From: Holophagae bacterium
Lineage (GTDB): Bacteria; Acidobacteriota; Thermoanaerobaculia; Thermoanaerobaculales; Sulfomarinibacteraceae
Reading direction: 5' to 3'
Length of the DNA stretch: 7,173 nucleotides
Assembly (NCBI GenBank): GCA_030609785.1
Contig: JAUWTC010000127.1
Location: forward strand, 1 to 7,173
Shown here: positions 1 to 5,772 of the stretch, piece by piece
Numbering within the stretch: the first letter of the stretch is position 1
Layout: each line of letters opens with the position of its first letter
Translations under genes and position numbers: made by a program
Notes under the pieces: model-generated
What the model was told of the DNA's origin: nothing
Database searches by the model: none
Seen by the model: only the letters and a program-made list of their open reading frames with translations

Positions 1-1096
1 CGACCAGTCGATAGCTCGTGCTCCGGCCGCGGCCGATGTTTTGCACGAAGATGCCGCGATCCAGCAGCTCGCGGATGTCACGCAGCGCCGTGTCCGGCGA
101 GCATTTAGCAAGCTTGGCGTACTTGGATGTGGTCATATTGCCCTTGAACTCATCCAACATCCGATTGAGGACCTTGCGCTGCCGGTCGCTGACCGGCCGG
201 CGGTTGATTCGCTGCCAGAGCCTTGCCTTGTACAGCACGGCGGCAAGCGTTGCGTCTGCGTCTCCGATTGCGCGGTCGAGGCAGCCGAGGAACCACACCA
301 ACCACCTCGTAATCTCGAGAGTACCGCCCTGTGCCGCTTCCAATTGCAGGTAGTACTCCTTTCGTTCTGCCTCGATTTGCGAGGACAAGCTGAAGAAGCG
401 GTCCTTGGCGCCATCGGCTTGTGAAAGCGCCATGTCACCGATTGCCCGAGCGATGCGGCCATTGCCGTCTTCGAACGGGTGGATGGTAACGAACCAGAAG
501 TGAGCAATCCCGGCTTTGAGAACAGGGTCTATCAACGGGGGCGAGTTGAACCACCCCAGGAACCTGGTCATCTCAGATTCAAGGCGCTCGGCCGCCGGCG
601 CCTCGTAGTGCACTTTTTCGCGACCGACTGGGCCCGAGACCACCTGCATTGGGTCCGTCTCCCTCAAGCGCCAGGTAGCCACTGCAATGCGGCTCATACC
701 GCTTCTTCCGGTTGGAAATAGTGCCGCGTGCCAGTCGAAGAGGCGATCACTGGTAAGTGGCGCCTGGAAGTTCTGAGTGGCATCGAGCATCATCTCGACC
801 ACGCCTTCGACCTCGCGCCCCGCTTTGGGGAGACCGGCCGCCTCGAGCCCAAGTCTGCGCGCGATTGACGAGCGAACTTCTTCGGGATTCAGGGTCTGCC
901 CTTCAATCGCCGAGGACTTCACCACGTCACTCGTCAGCACCGTAAGGCTCGCCTCTGCGCGGAAATCGAAGTTCAGAGCTTCCATCTTTCCGAGATGCTT
1001 CCCCTGCCTGTGGCGCACCGCTGCAAGGGGGGCAGCGAGAACCTCGCTATCCCATACGAACTGGGGCCACCCGGGTCTTTCGTGAATAAACGTCAT
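1..1096 (-). CDS. Fic family protein (DUF4172-type AMPylase with C-terminal HTH), 3' end beyond window
   Basis: A single open frame of 365 codons runs from ATG at 1096 off the left edge. The N-terminal ~90 residues (starting MTFIHERPGWPQFVWD) resemble the DUF4172 region found before Fic domains. The motif SSAIEG at residues 61-66 fits the class II inhibitory pattern (S/T)xxxE(G/N), with E65 as the predicted inhibitory glutamate. The catalytic loop HPFEDGNGRIAR at 206-217 fits HxFx(D/E)GNGRxxR completely, so H206, D210 and R214 needed for AMP transfer from ATP are present. Residues from about 300 (VSDRQRKVLNRML, then TTSKYAKLAKCSPDTALRDI) look like a winged HTH. Fic enzymes of this type modify a target protein hydroxyl with AMP; the target here is unknown. 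The C-terminal HTH and the palindromes just upstream suggest autoregulation (inference). The start has AAGGTG about 8 nt upstream. Confidence 0.93.
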   Translation of the reverse strand, partial: MTFIHERPGWPQFVWDSEVLAAPLAAVRHRQGKHLGKMEALNFDFRAEASLTVLTSDVVKSSAIEGQTLNPEEVRSSIARRLGLEAAGLPKAGREVEGVVEMMLDATQNFQAPLTSDRLFDWHAALFPTGRSGMSRIAVATWRLRETDPMQVVSGPVGREKVHYEAPAAERLESEMTRFLGWFNSPPLIDPVLKAGIAHFWFVTIHPFEDGNGRIARAIGDMALSQADGAKDRFFSLSSQIEAERKEYYLQLEAAQGGTLEITRWLVWFLGCLDRAIGDADATLAAVLYKARLWQRINRRPVSDRQRKVLNRMLDEFKGNMTTSKYAKLAKCSPDTALRDIRELLDRGIFVQNIGRGRSTSYRLV

Positions 1097-1097
1097 C

Positions 1098-1120
1098 TTC
1101 ACCGCACCTTATGCGTTGAT
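1098..1120. promoter_or_regulatory. Operator-like palindrome 1, next to the fic start codon
   Basis: The half-sites TTCACCGCA and TGCGTTGAT are separated by 5 nt, forming an imperfect palindrome that ends one base before the fic ATG (minus strand) and covers its ribosome-binding region. It matches the palindrome at 1151-1173 read on the opposite strand, giving the shared form TTCACCGCA-N5-TGCGKTRAT. A protein bound here would block transcription start or early elongation of fic. The binder is unknown; the Fic HTH is a candidate by inference. Confidence 0.5.
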
Positions 1121-1124
1121 TGTA
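1119..1124 (-). promoter_or_regulatory. Possible -10 box (TACAAT) of fic
   Basis: TACAAT on the minus strand matches the sigma-70-type consensus at 5 of 6 bases. It lies 22 nt upstream of the fic ATG, between the two palindromes. No convincing -35 element is present at 17 nt spacing. The predicted start site near 1112 falls inside palindrome 1. Confidence 0.4.
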
Positions 1125-1150
1125 TCCGGGTTTTTCTTCGGATGCGAGCA

Positions 1151-1173
1151 ATTACCGCATTTTTTGCGGTGAA
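1151..1173. promoter_or_regulatory. Operator-like palindrome 2, upstream of fic
   Basis: ACCGCA and TGCGGT form a perfect 6-bp inverted repeat around TTTTT (1154-1170). The flanks ATT and GAA extend the match to palindrome 1 when the opposite strand is read. The centres of the two palindromes are 53 bp apart, close to five helical turns, which would place bound proteins on the same DNA face. It lies about 40-60 bp upstream of the predicted fic start site. Confidence 0.5.
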
Positions 1174-1318
1174 TGGGCGGTCTCATCGCCGCATGAATTT
1201 CACCTAACCTGAGCGATTGTGGCGGGCTCAGTTTCGTTGTCGCCTGGGAGCCTGCAGGGCATAGGCCGCCGGCGTGATCGAGAAATGAGAGTCGGCCGCG
1301 AGGCCTCTGCTAGCCCGG

Positions 1319-1327
1319 TGGTACACT
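1319..1327 (+). promoter_or_regulatory. Possible extended -10 promoter of the kinase remnant
   Basis: TGGTACACT has the TGn extension followed by TACACT, four of six bases matching TATAAT. It lies 23 nt before the ATG at 1351. A recognisable -35 box is missing. AAGG six nt before the ATG serves as the ribosome-binding site. Confidence 0.4.
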
Positions 1328-1350
1328 CAATCTGAGAATTAAGGCCAAAA

Positions 1351-2074
1351 ATGTCTCAAGGCGGACCCATCGATGGTGACGTGAGCACGCCGGTACCGAG
1401 CGCGCCGACCGAAGGCCTACCCGAAGGCTTCCTCGCCCCAGGCCAGGTTCTCGGTGACCGCTACCAGATCCGCTCACAACTCGGCCGCGGCGGCATGGGC
1501 GAGGTCTGGCGGGCCTTCGACCTCCAGCTGCGGGTCGAGGTCGCCCTCAAGGCGATGCGGGTGGATTTGTTCAAGGACGAACGGCGCCGCGAGCTTCTGC
1601 GCCGCGAGGTGCGGGCCGCCCGCGAAGGGGGACATTTGCGACATCCCGGAGCTCTACGATCTGGCTGCTGGAACGGCCGAGGCGCTGCCGTCCTTTGGCA
1701 GCTGTGTCAGAGTGATCGCCCTCGACCCCGGGGGAACCATCGCGGTCACCGGTGATTCCGACGGTGTCATTCGCGTCGGTCGCGTTGCCGACGGCGAAGC
1801 GCATCTCCTGGAGGGCCATGAGGGTGCGATCGAATACGTCGCCATCTCACCCGATCTCCGGTGGGTTGCCTCGGTCGGTTCGGACAGCACCCTTCGCCTC
1901 TGGCCCATGCCCGACCTCAGCAAAACCCCGCTCCACACCCTGCCCCACGAGGAGCTGATCGCCAAGCTCAAGACCCTCACCAATGTCCGCGTCGTGCGCG
2001 ACGAGGAATCCTCCACCGGCTGGACGCTGACCCACGAGCCGTTTCCCGGCTGGGAGACGGTGCCGACATGGTGA
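1351..2074 (+). pseudogene. Collapsed serine/threonine protein kinase-WD40 gene (internal deletion plus frameshift)
   Basis: From ATG 1351 the first frame encodes the start of a Hanks-type kinase. The glycine-rich loop GRGGMGEV is at residues 45-52, the ATP-binding lysine is in VALK (K67), and the helix-C glutamate is around E86 in LLRREVRAARE. After about codon 92 the kinase similarity stops, and HRD, DFG and APE are all missing. From about 1625 a different frame (+1) continues as two WD40-like repeats (SDGVIRV, then SDSTLRLWPMPDL) and the ending FPGWETVPTW, stopping at 2074. Intact relatives have the full kinase domain, a linker and a complete propeller. Here the frame-1 product would read about 41 unrelated residues and stop at 1755. 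This is most simply a deletion scar joining the two ends of one long gene; an assembly collapse is possible. Kinase activity is not expected. Confidence 0.85.
1621..1634 (+). other. Deletion junction within the kinase-WD40 remnant
   Basis: Kinase coding in frame 1 (RAARE) ends at about 1626, and WD40-tail coding in the next frame (GDICDIPELYDL) begins at about 1628. The run of five G at 1627-1631 lies on the junction. The exact breakpoint cannot be set without an intact relative. Confidence 0.6.
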
Positions 2075-2136
2075 CGTACCGGGATCCTGACTTCATGTCG
2101 CGGGTGTCAGGGTACTCAATAGATCAGGTAGACTCG

Positions 2137-2400
2137 ATGCATATGGGAACCCTTTCACACGACACCGGAAACTCGGCAGAGAGGGCTCAGATCGAGATCC
2201 TGAGATCGCTGCCGGCCTGGCGCAAACTGGAGTTGCTGGCCGATTGCTGCGAATCCAACCGTTCGCTCATGTTGGCCGGGCTGCGGTCGCGGTTTCCGGA
2301 TGCCACCGAATCCGAGCTGCACCGCATGCTGATGGACCTCCTGTGGGGAGAGGAAGAAGCAACACGAGCCTGGGGCTGCCCGACAGAATCTGGGCCATGA
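2137..2400 (+). CDS. Small conserved helical protein, partner of the downstream nucleotidyltransferase
   Basis: This 87-residue protein has a core of ERAQIEILRSLPAWRKLELL, then NRSLMLAGLRSRFPDATESE and LMDLLWGEEEATRAWG. It is predicted to be almost wholly helical, with no signal peptide or membrane segment. I recognise it as a type of small uncharacterised protein often encoded directly before Pol-beta-type nucleotidyltransferases; I know no assigned function. ATG 2137 is preferred because AGG at 2126-2128 lies 8 nt upstream. In-frame ATGs at 2068, 2095 and 2143 are alternatives, and 2068 would overlap the kinase-WD40 stop. The stop at 2398-2400 overlaps the next ATG (ATGA), which indicates translational coupling. 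It may act as antitoxin or cofactor to the nucleotidyltransferase (inference). Confidence 0.75.
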   Translation: MHMGTLSHDTGNSAERAQIEILRSLPAWRKLELLADCCESNRSLMLAGLRSRFPDATESELHRMLMDLLWGEEEATRAWGCPTESGP

Positions 2401-2990
2401 GTCGGGAGATCCCGGCGTCGCTGTCGGTCGTCCTTCACGTAATCGGCATCCTCGAAAACCTCGAAGTCCGCTACCACCTCGGTGGTTCCTTCGCGAGCGC
2501 GATCCACGGCGTGCCGCGCCAGACGATGGATGCGGATCTCGTCGTGGACCTCAATGCCGGCACCGTGGCCCTCCTTATAGACCGGTTGCGTGACCAGTTC
2601 TATGTTGACCTCGATGTGGCGAGAGAGGCGGTCCTCAGACATCGATCGTTCAACGCGATCCATCTCGCGACCGGCTTCAAGATCGATTTTTTCGCCAAGG
2701 GCACCGGTAAGTTTGACGAGCTCGAACTCGAGCGCAGCCAGCCCATCCAGATCTCAGCCGATCCACCCATATCGGCCATGGTGAAGACCGCCGAAGACAC
2801 AATCCTCCGGAAACTCCAATGGTATCGAATCGGCGAGGAGGTGTCCGACCGCCAGTGGCGGGATGTCCTCGGTGTGCTCATGGCCGTCGGCCAGGATCTC
2901 GATTGGCATTACCTCCGTCACTGGGCGATGAAGCTCGGCGTTGCCGACCTTCTCAAACGAGCAACGGCCGAGGTGGGCACGTCACGGTGA
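2397..2990 (+). CDS. Pol-beta superfamily nucleotidyltransferase (AbiEii / DUF6036-like)
   Basis: The protein has 197 residues. The nucleotidyltransferase signature is GGS at 29-31 followed by D45-A-D47. A third acidic residue, D97, lies in FKIDFF, completing a plausible metal-binding triad. The C-terminal half has KTAEDTILRKLQWYR (E133, D134, K139) and SDRQWRDVLGVL (150-161), a pattern typical of AbiEii-like and related toxin-type nucleotidyltransferases. Such enzymes transfer a nucleotide to RNA or protein; the substrate here is unknown. The start is set by the ATGA overlap with the small upstream gene. An in-frame start at 2244 would lie deep inside that gene and is unlikely. All active-site positions appear intact, so the gene is probably functional. 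It ends 20 bp from the convergent radical SAM gene. Confidence 0.85.
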   Translation: MSREIPASLSVVLHVIGILENLEVRYHLGGSFASAIHGVPRQTMDADLVVDLNAGTVALLIDRLRDQFYVDLDVAREAVLRHRSFNAIHLATGFKIDFFAKGTGKFDELELERSQPIQISADPPISAMVKTAEDTILRKLQWYRIGEEVSDRQWRDVLGVLMAVGQDLDWHYLRHWAMKLGVADLLKRATAEVGTSR

Positions 2991-3010
2991 TGCTCGGCCG
3001 CGGATTGCGG

Positions 3011-4444
3011 TCAAGCCCTTCGATCGAGCCCCTGATTGATCGTGCCGCGACCCGAAAAGACGCGGCTCTTGAGGCGGTAGGCCCTTTCGACGACCTTGGC
3101 CTTGGCATAGTCCACCAGGTCCATCTGGAAGGGGTGGCCGGCAACGGCTTTTGCGTACTTCAACAGCCTGAGGCGCTTCATCTTCAGGTACATCCGGTGC
3201 AGGTCCCGCCGATCGACTGCTTCCGACACCAGGATCACCCGCTGCCAATCCAGTTCGAAGGAGATGTTGAGCTGGTCCCAGTCCATGTCGTCCGAGACCA
3301 GGCCTCTGGCTTTGGCCTCGTGCCAGACCGGCGTGCCGGGCATCGGCGTCAAGACGTAGATATTGACCAGCGACAGCGGCATTCCCTTGATGAAGTCGTA
3401 GGTCTCCTGCATCTGCTCGAGGGTTTCTTCACGCTCGCCGATGATGAAGGAACCGTGGGGGTGGATGCCATGACGGTTCAAGGTCTCGACGGCGCTTTGG
3501 TTGATGTCGACCTTGAATGCCTTGCCCTTGAGCCGCGTCAAGACCTCCTGGTTCCCGGATTCCAGACCCATCGACACCGAGACGAAGTTCATCTCCTTGA
3601 GCATACGAGCCATGTCGTCGGTGATCCGGGTCGCCGACGAGGCGCAGGAAAAGCGGAATCCCTGTTGGGGCAGGCCCTCGCTCATGACCAGTTCGTGCAG
3701 GGCCTCGAGGCGCTTGACGTTGGCGATGAACAGATCGTCGTGGAAGGTGATGTACCGGACGCCATAGGTGTCACGGAGGTGCTTGATCTCAGAGATCATC
3801 ACCTCCGGCGAGAAGTAGCGGATGTTCGGCCAGAACCGGGTCGAGGCACAAAACGAGCAGGTGTAGGGGCATCCCCTCGAGGTCAACATGTTGGAGTGCG
3901 GCCGGACCCGCATCATGTCCCGGTCGGGCATCGGGAGTTCGTCAAGGCTCCGAGTGCTCTTCCCGACAACCTCGCGGTTTTGGGTTTGCACCCGCTCTCC
4001 AGCCTCCCAGTAAACGATGCCGTCGACCGCGGCGAGGGCCGATGAAGGCAACGAGCCGTGAGCTTTGAAGACCTCGACCAACTCCAGCAGGGTGTACTCG
4101 CCCTCCCCGATGACGCCGACATCCATCGACTGCGTCAGATTCTCGGGGACCTCCGTGATGTGGTAGCCACCGACGATGACCGGGATGCCGGCTTCGGCGG
4201 CCGTCTGGGCATACTGCTTGGCCAATTGGAAGTTCTGCGAGACCGAGGAGACGCAGAAGAGATGCGGCTTGAAGTCCTTGATCTGATCCTCGACGCCCCA
4301 CTCGATCAACCGGACATCGACCTCAGACGCCATCTCCCGCCGCAGCATGGAGACCAAATACCCCAACCCCAAGGCGGGATATCGATTCTGCGCCTCGACG
4401 AAGGGGTTGATCGCATTGACCAGCAGTATGCGTGTGGGTTCCAT
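3011..4444 (-). CDS. B12-binding-domain radical SAM protein of unknown substrate
   Basis: The protein has 477 residues. Residues 1-140 form a cobalamin-binding-like Rossmann fold (RILLVNAINPF, then YPALGLGYLVSMLR, VGGYHITEVP and IGEGEYTLLEL). It lacks the DxHxxG histidine motif, as many members of this class do. The radical SAM core starts at about 185 with SRGCPYTCSFC; C192, C196 and C199 bind the 4Fe-4S cluster. Later core elements are FHDDLF (235-239), SMGLESG (291-297) and GSFIIGEREET (331-341). The last ~80 residues are basic and helical, with no assigned domain. Related proteins (BchE-, hopanoid- and P-methylase-like) carry out methylations or rearrangements, but the substrate cannot be named. 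AAAGGAA just upstream supports the start. No partner gene lies on the same strand nearby. Confidence 0.92.
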   Translation of the reverse strand: MEPTRILLVNAINPFVEAQNRYPALGLGYLVSMLRREMASEVDVRLIEWGVEDQIKDFKPHLFCVSSVSQNFQLAKQYAQTAAEAGIPVIVGGYHITEVPENLTQSMDVGVIGEGEYTLLELVEVFKAHGSLPSSALAAVDGIVYWEAGERVQTQNREVVGKSTRSLDELPMPDRDMMRVRPHSNMLTSRGCPYTCSFCASTRFWPNIRYFSPEVMISEIKHLRDTYGVRYITFHDDLFIANVKRLEALHELVMSEGLPQQGFRFSCASSATRITDDMARMLKEMNFVSVSMGLESGNQEVLTRLKGKAFKVDINQSAVETLNRHGIHPHGSFIIGEREETLEQMQETYDFIKGMPLSLVNIYVLTPMPGTPVWHEAKARGLVSDDMDWDQLNISFELDWQRVILVSEAVDRRDLHRMYLKMKRLRLLKYAKAVAGHPFQMDLVDYAKAKVVERAYRLKSRVFSGRGTINQGLDRRA

Positions 4445-4447
4445 GGG

Positions 4448-4454
4448 TTCCTTT
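4448..4454 (-). promoter_or_regulatory. Ribosome-binding site of the radical SAM gene
   Basis: AAAGGAA on the minus strand lies 3 nt from the ATG at 4444, or about 4-5 nt measured from AGGA. It supports this start codon. I see no clear promoter between it and the repeats beginning at 4540. Confidence 0.6.
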
Positions 4455-4539
4455 CGAAGGGCTAATGTGCCGGGGCGCCCAAAATATTCCCTAATATCCA
4501 GCGAATCCCTGGACGTGACGTGCCTCCATCTATCGAGCC

Positions 4540-4561
4540 GAAACTGGATACTGGATACTTG
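4540..4561 (-). repeat. Heptamer array, left arm of an inverted pair
   Basis: AAACTGG, ATACTGG and ATACTTG follow one another from 4541 at exact 7-nt spacing. The stretch 4540-4555 is a perfect 16-bp inverted match to 4827-4842. Confidence 0.75.
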
Positions 4562-4600
4562 ACTCCACTGGTTCGACCTCGTCCCGTCTCAAAGGACACA

Positions 4601-4625
4601 ATGCGGGGCAGTGCCCGCACTGCAT
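4601..4625. repeat. Near-perfect palindrome (GCAGTGC-CC-GCACTGC)
   Basis: GCAGTGC at 4608-4614 pairs with GCACTGC at 4617-4623 around only two bases. ATGC at 4601 and GCAT at 4622 add symmetry. Such a tight palindrome could form a cruciform or a protein site; no T-tract supports a terminator. Confidence 0.55.
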
Positions 4626-4636
4626 CCTTCGGATCC

Positions 4637-4680
4637 GGAACCTGACGGTTCCACTGGCCTCCGGCCAGCGTGCCGGTTCC
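4637..4680. repeat. Tandem hairpin cluster with alternative pairing
   Basis: GGAACC (4637-4642) pairs with GGTTCC (4647-4652) around 4 nt. CTGGCC (4654-4659) pairs with GGCCAG (4663-4668) around 3 nt. A second GGTTCC at 4675-4680 could replace the first and enclose the inner hairpin. On the minus strand this is transcribed downstream of holB and may act in 3'-end formation or stability (inference). Confidence 0.55.
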
Positions 4681-4729
4681 TACCCCGCGCTCCCACCCAG
4701 TATCCCAACTTTCCTCCCTTTTGCTTCCT

Positions 4730-4760
4730 CTTCGTGTTCTTCGTGTCTTCGTGGTTCAAT
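4730..4760 (+). repeat. CTTCGTGN octamer array capped by TTCAAT (copy 1)
   Basis: The units CTTCGTGTT, CTTCGTGT and CTTCGTGG are followed by TTCAAT. The same design with different letters recurs at 4765-4806 and 6700-6740, always in this orientation. Confidence 0.7.
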
Positions 4761-4764
4761 ATCT

Positions 4765-4806
4765 CTTCGCGTTACCTTTGAGCTCTTGGCGTCTTGGCGG
4801 TTCAAT
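4765..4806 (+). repeat. CTTNGCGN octamer array capped by TTCAAT (copy 2)
   Basis: The units CTTCGCGTT, CTTTGAGCT, CTTGGCGT and CTTGGCGG end in TTCAATTGCC. Positions 4782-4813 match 6716-6747 at 31 of 32 bases, so this is a dispersed repeat within the genome. Confidence 0.75.
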
Positions 4807-4826
4807 TGCCTTCTGGCACGCCTGAT

Positions 4827-4861
4827 TCCAGTATCCAGTTTCTAGTTTCCAGTTTCATATC
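4827..4861 (+). repeat. TCCAGTT heptamer array, right arm of the inverted pair, touching the holB stop
   Basis: TCCAGTA, TCCAGTT, TCTAGTT, TCCAGTT and the degenerate TCATATC follow at exact 7-nt steps. The holB stop codon (complement of TCA at 4855-4857) lies in the last degenerate unit. Confidence 0.75.
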
Positions 4862-5772
4862 CCACCCCGCCCCGTTCCCCATTTCAACAGACACGACAGG
4901 ATCTGGCGTTCCGGTCTGAGCCCGAGGATCTTGATGGGCCTTCCGGCACTCAGGAGTTCTGCCGCGATGCCGGCGCAGGCCTCGGCGCCCTCCCACTGAG
5001 CATTACCGGCCGCCAGTTCCAGCGCTCCCGCCGCCAACAATTCGACTCCCCCGTCGACGGTGCCAAAGACGGTCGACAAGCGAATGGCCGTCTGAACATC
5101 ACCCCGCACGACCTTTTGAAGGCCGGCCACACCTTTCTCGAACAGGTCGACAACCCCGGGATCCCGATCCACCCAGACGGCAATCTCCGGAGGCGTCTTC
5201 CCCTCACCGAGGACCCCACCGGAACCGACGATGCCCGGCATCATCATGCGGGCGCATCGGGACCGGATGGTCGGAAGCACCGCCTGGGGGTTGGAGGCCA
5301 GAAGCAGGAACCGCACGTGGGCAGGCGGTTCCTCCAAGACCTTGAGGAGGGCATTGGCCGCAGCGGCCTCCAGCCGCCGGTCAACACCGTCAATGATCCA
5401 CACGCGACTTTGACCCTCGAAGGGCCGCCCAGGCGCCTGTTTGACGATCTCCCGAACGGCTTCGATCTTGATCAGTCCCTTGGCGCCCTCGCCCTGTGGC
5501 ACGACGACATCCGGATGCAGTCCCTTTCGAATGCGATCCGCAACCGGGGTCTCAGCAAAGGGCTGGGGGGCGCCATCGCTCACCAACATGATGGCGATTT
5601 CTTGTGCCGCCAGTTCCCGGCCGAGGCCTTCAGGCCCCACCAGGAGCAAGGCGTGGGGAAAACGCTCGTTCTCCATCGCCAGGACGACCCGCTCCAGTAC
5701 CCGGTCGACGTTCGCTCCCCAGCGCTCCCGGTCCAACGCCGCTTCGGGGAAGGACCGAACCTCACCGCTCAT
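4855..5772 (-). CDS. holB: DNA polymerase III delta' subunit (clamp loader)
   Basis: From ATG 5772 the protein has 305 residues and the delta'/AAA+ layout. FPHALLLVGPEGLGRE (about 38-53) has a degenerate P-loop without GKT, as expected for a delta' that does not hydrolyse ATP. RVWIIDGVDRRLEAAAANAL covers sensor and Walker B-like parts. VLEEPPAHVRFLLLASNP and TIRSRCA (SRC at 171-173) are hallmark clamp-loader motifs. The N-terminal zinc module is absent: no cysteines occur between the P-loop and GLHPDVV. Its role is to stabilise the open form of the clamp loader that places the sliding clamp on DNA. ATG 5772 overlaps the tmk stop as ATGA, with GAGG 10 nt upstream. GTG at 5781 would add three residues. 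The tmk-holB pairing is common in bacteria and supports the call. Confidence 0.92.
   Translation of the reverse strand: MSGEVRSFPEAALDRERWGANVDRVLERVVLAMENERFPHALLLVGPEGLGRELAAQEIAIMLVSDGAPQPFAETPVADRIRKGLHPDVVVPQGEGAKGLIKIEAVREIVKQAPGRPFEGQSRVWIIDGVDRRLEAAAANALLKVLEEPPAHVRFLLLASNPQAVLPTIRSRCARMMMPGIVGSGGVLGEGKTPPEIAVWVDRDPGVVDLFEKGVAGLQKVVRGDVQTAIRLSTVFGTVDGGVELLAAGALELAAGNAQWEGAEACAGIAAELLSAGRPIKILGLRPERQILSCLLKWGTGRGGI

Larger units (their letters stand above)
4445..4854. other. Repeat-rich intergenic region between radical SAM and holB
   Basis: This 410-bp gap has no plausible gene. It holds heptamer arrays at both ends in opposite orientation (4540-4561 and 4827-4861), a hairpin cluster (4601-4680), and two CTT-rich octamer arrays (4730-4760 and 4765-4806). 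Both flanking genes point left, so the gap carries the 3' end of the tmk-holB transcript and the radical SAM promoter. No hairpin is followed by a clear T-tract on the minus strand, so no intrinsic terminator is called. Confidence 0.7.

Noticed and set aside
1209..1231. CTGAGC/GCTCAG inverted repeat followed by TTTCGTT, terminator-like
   Set aside because: It lies between divergently transcribed genes where no transcript is expected to end, the loop is 11 nt and the T-tract is weak.
2244..2396. In-frame upstream extension of the nucleotidyltransferase
   Set aside because: It would overlap the small helical gene by about 150 bp; the ATGA overlap and alignment of the GGS motif near residue 30 favour ATG 2397.
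2819..4045. A 408-codon plus-strand open frame opposite the radical SAM gene
   Set aside because: It lies wholly antisense to a clear radical SAM gene, shows no domain of its own, and is explained by high GC and codon bias leaving the opposite frame open.
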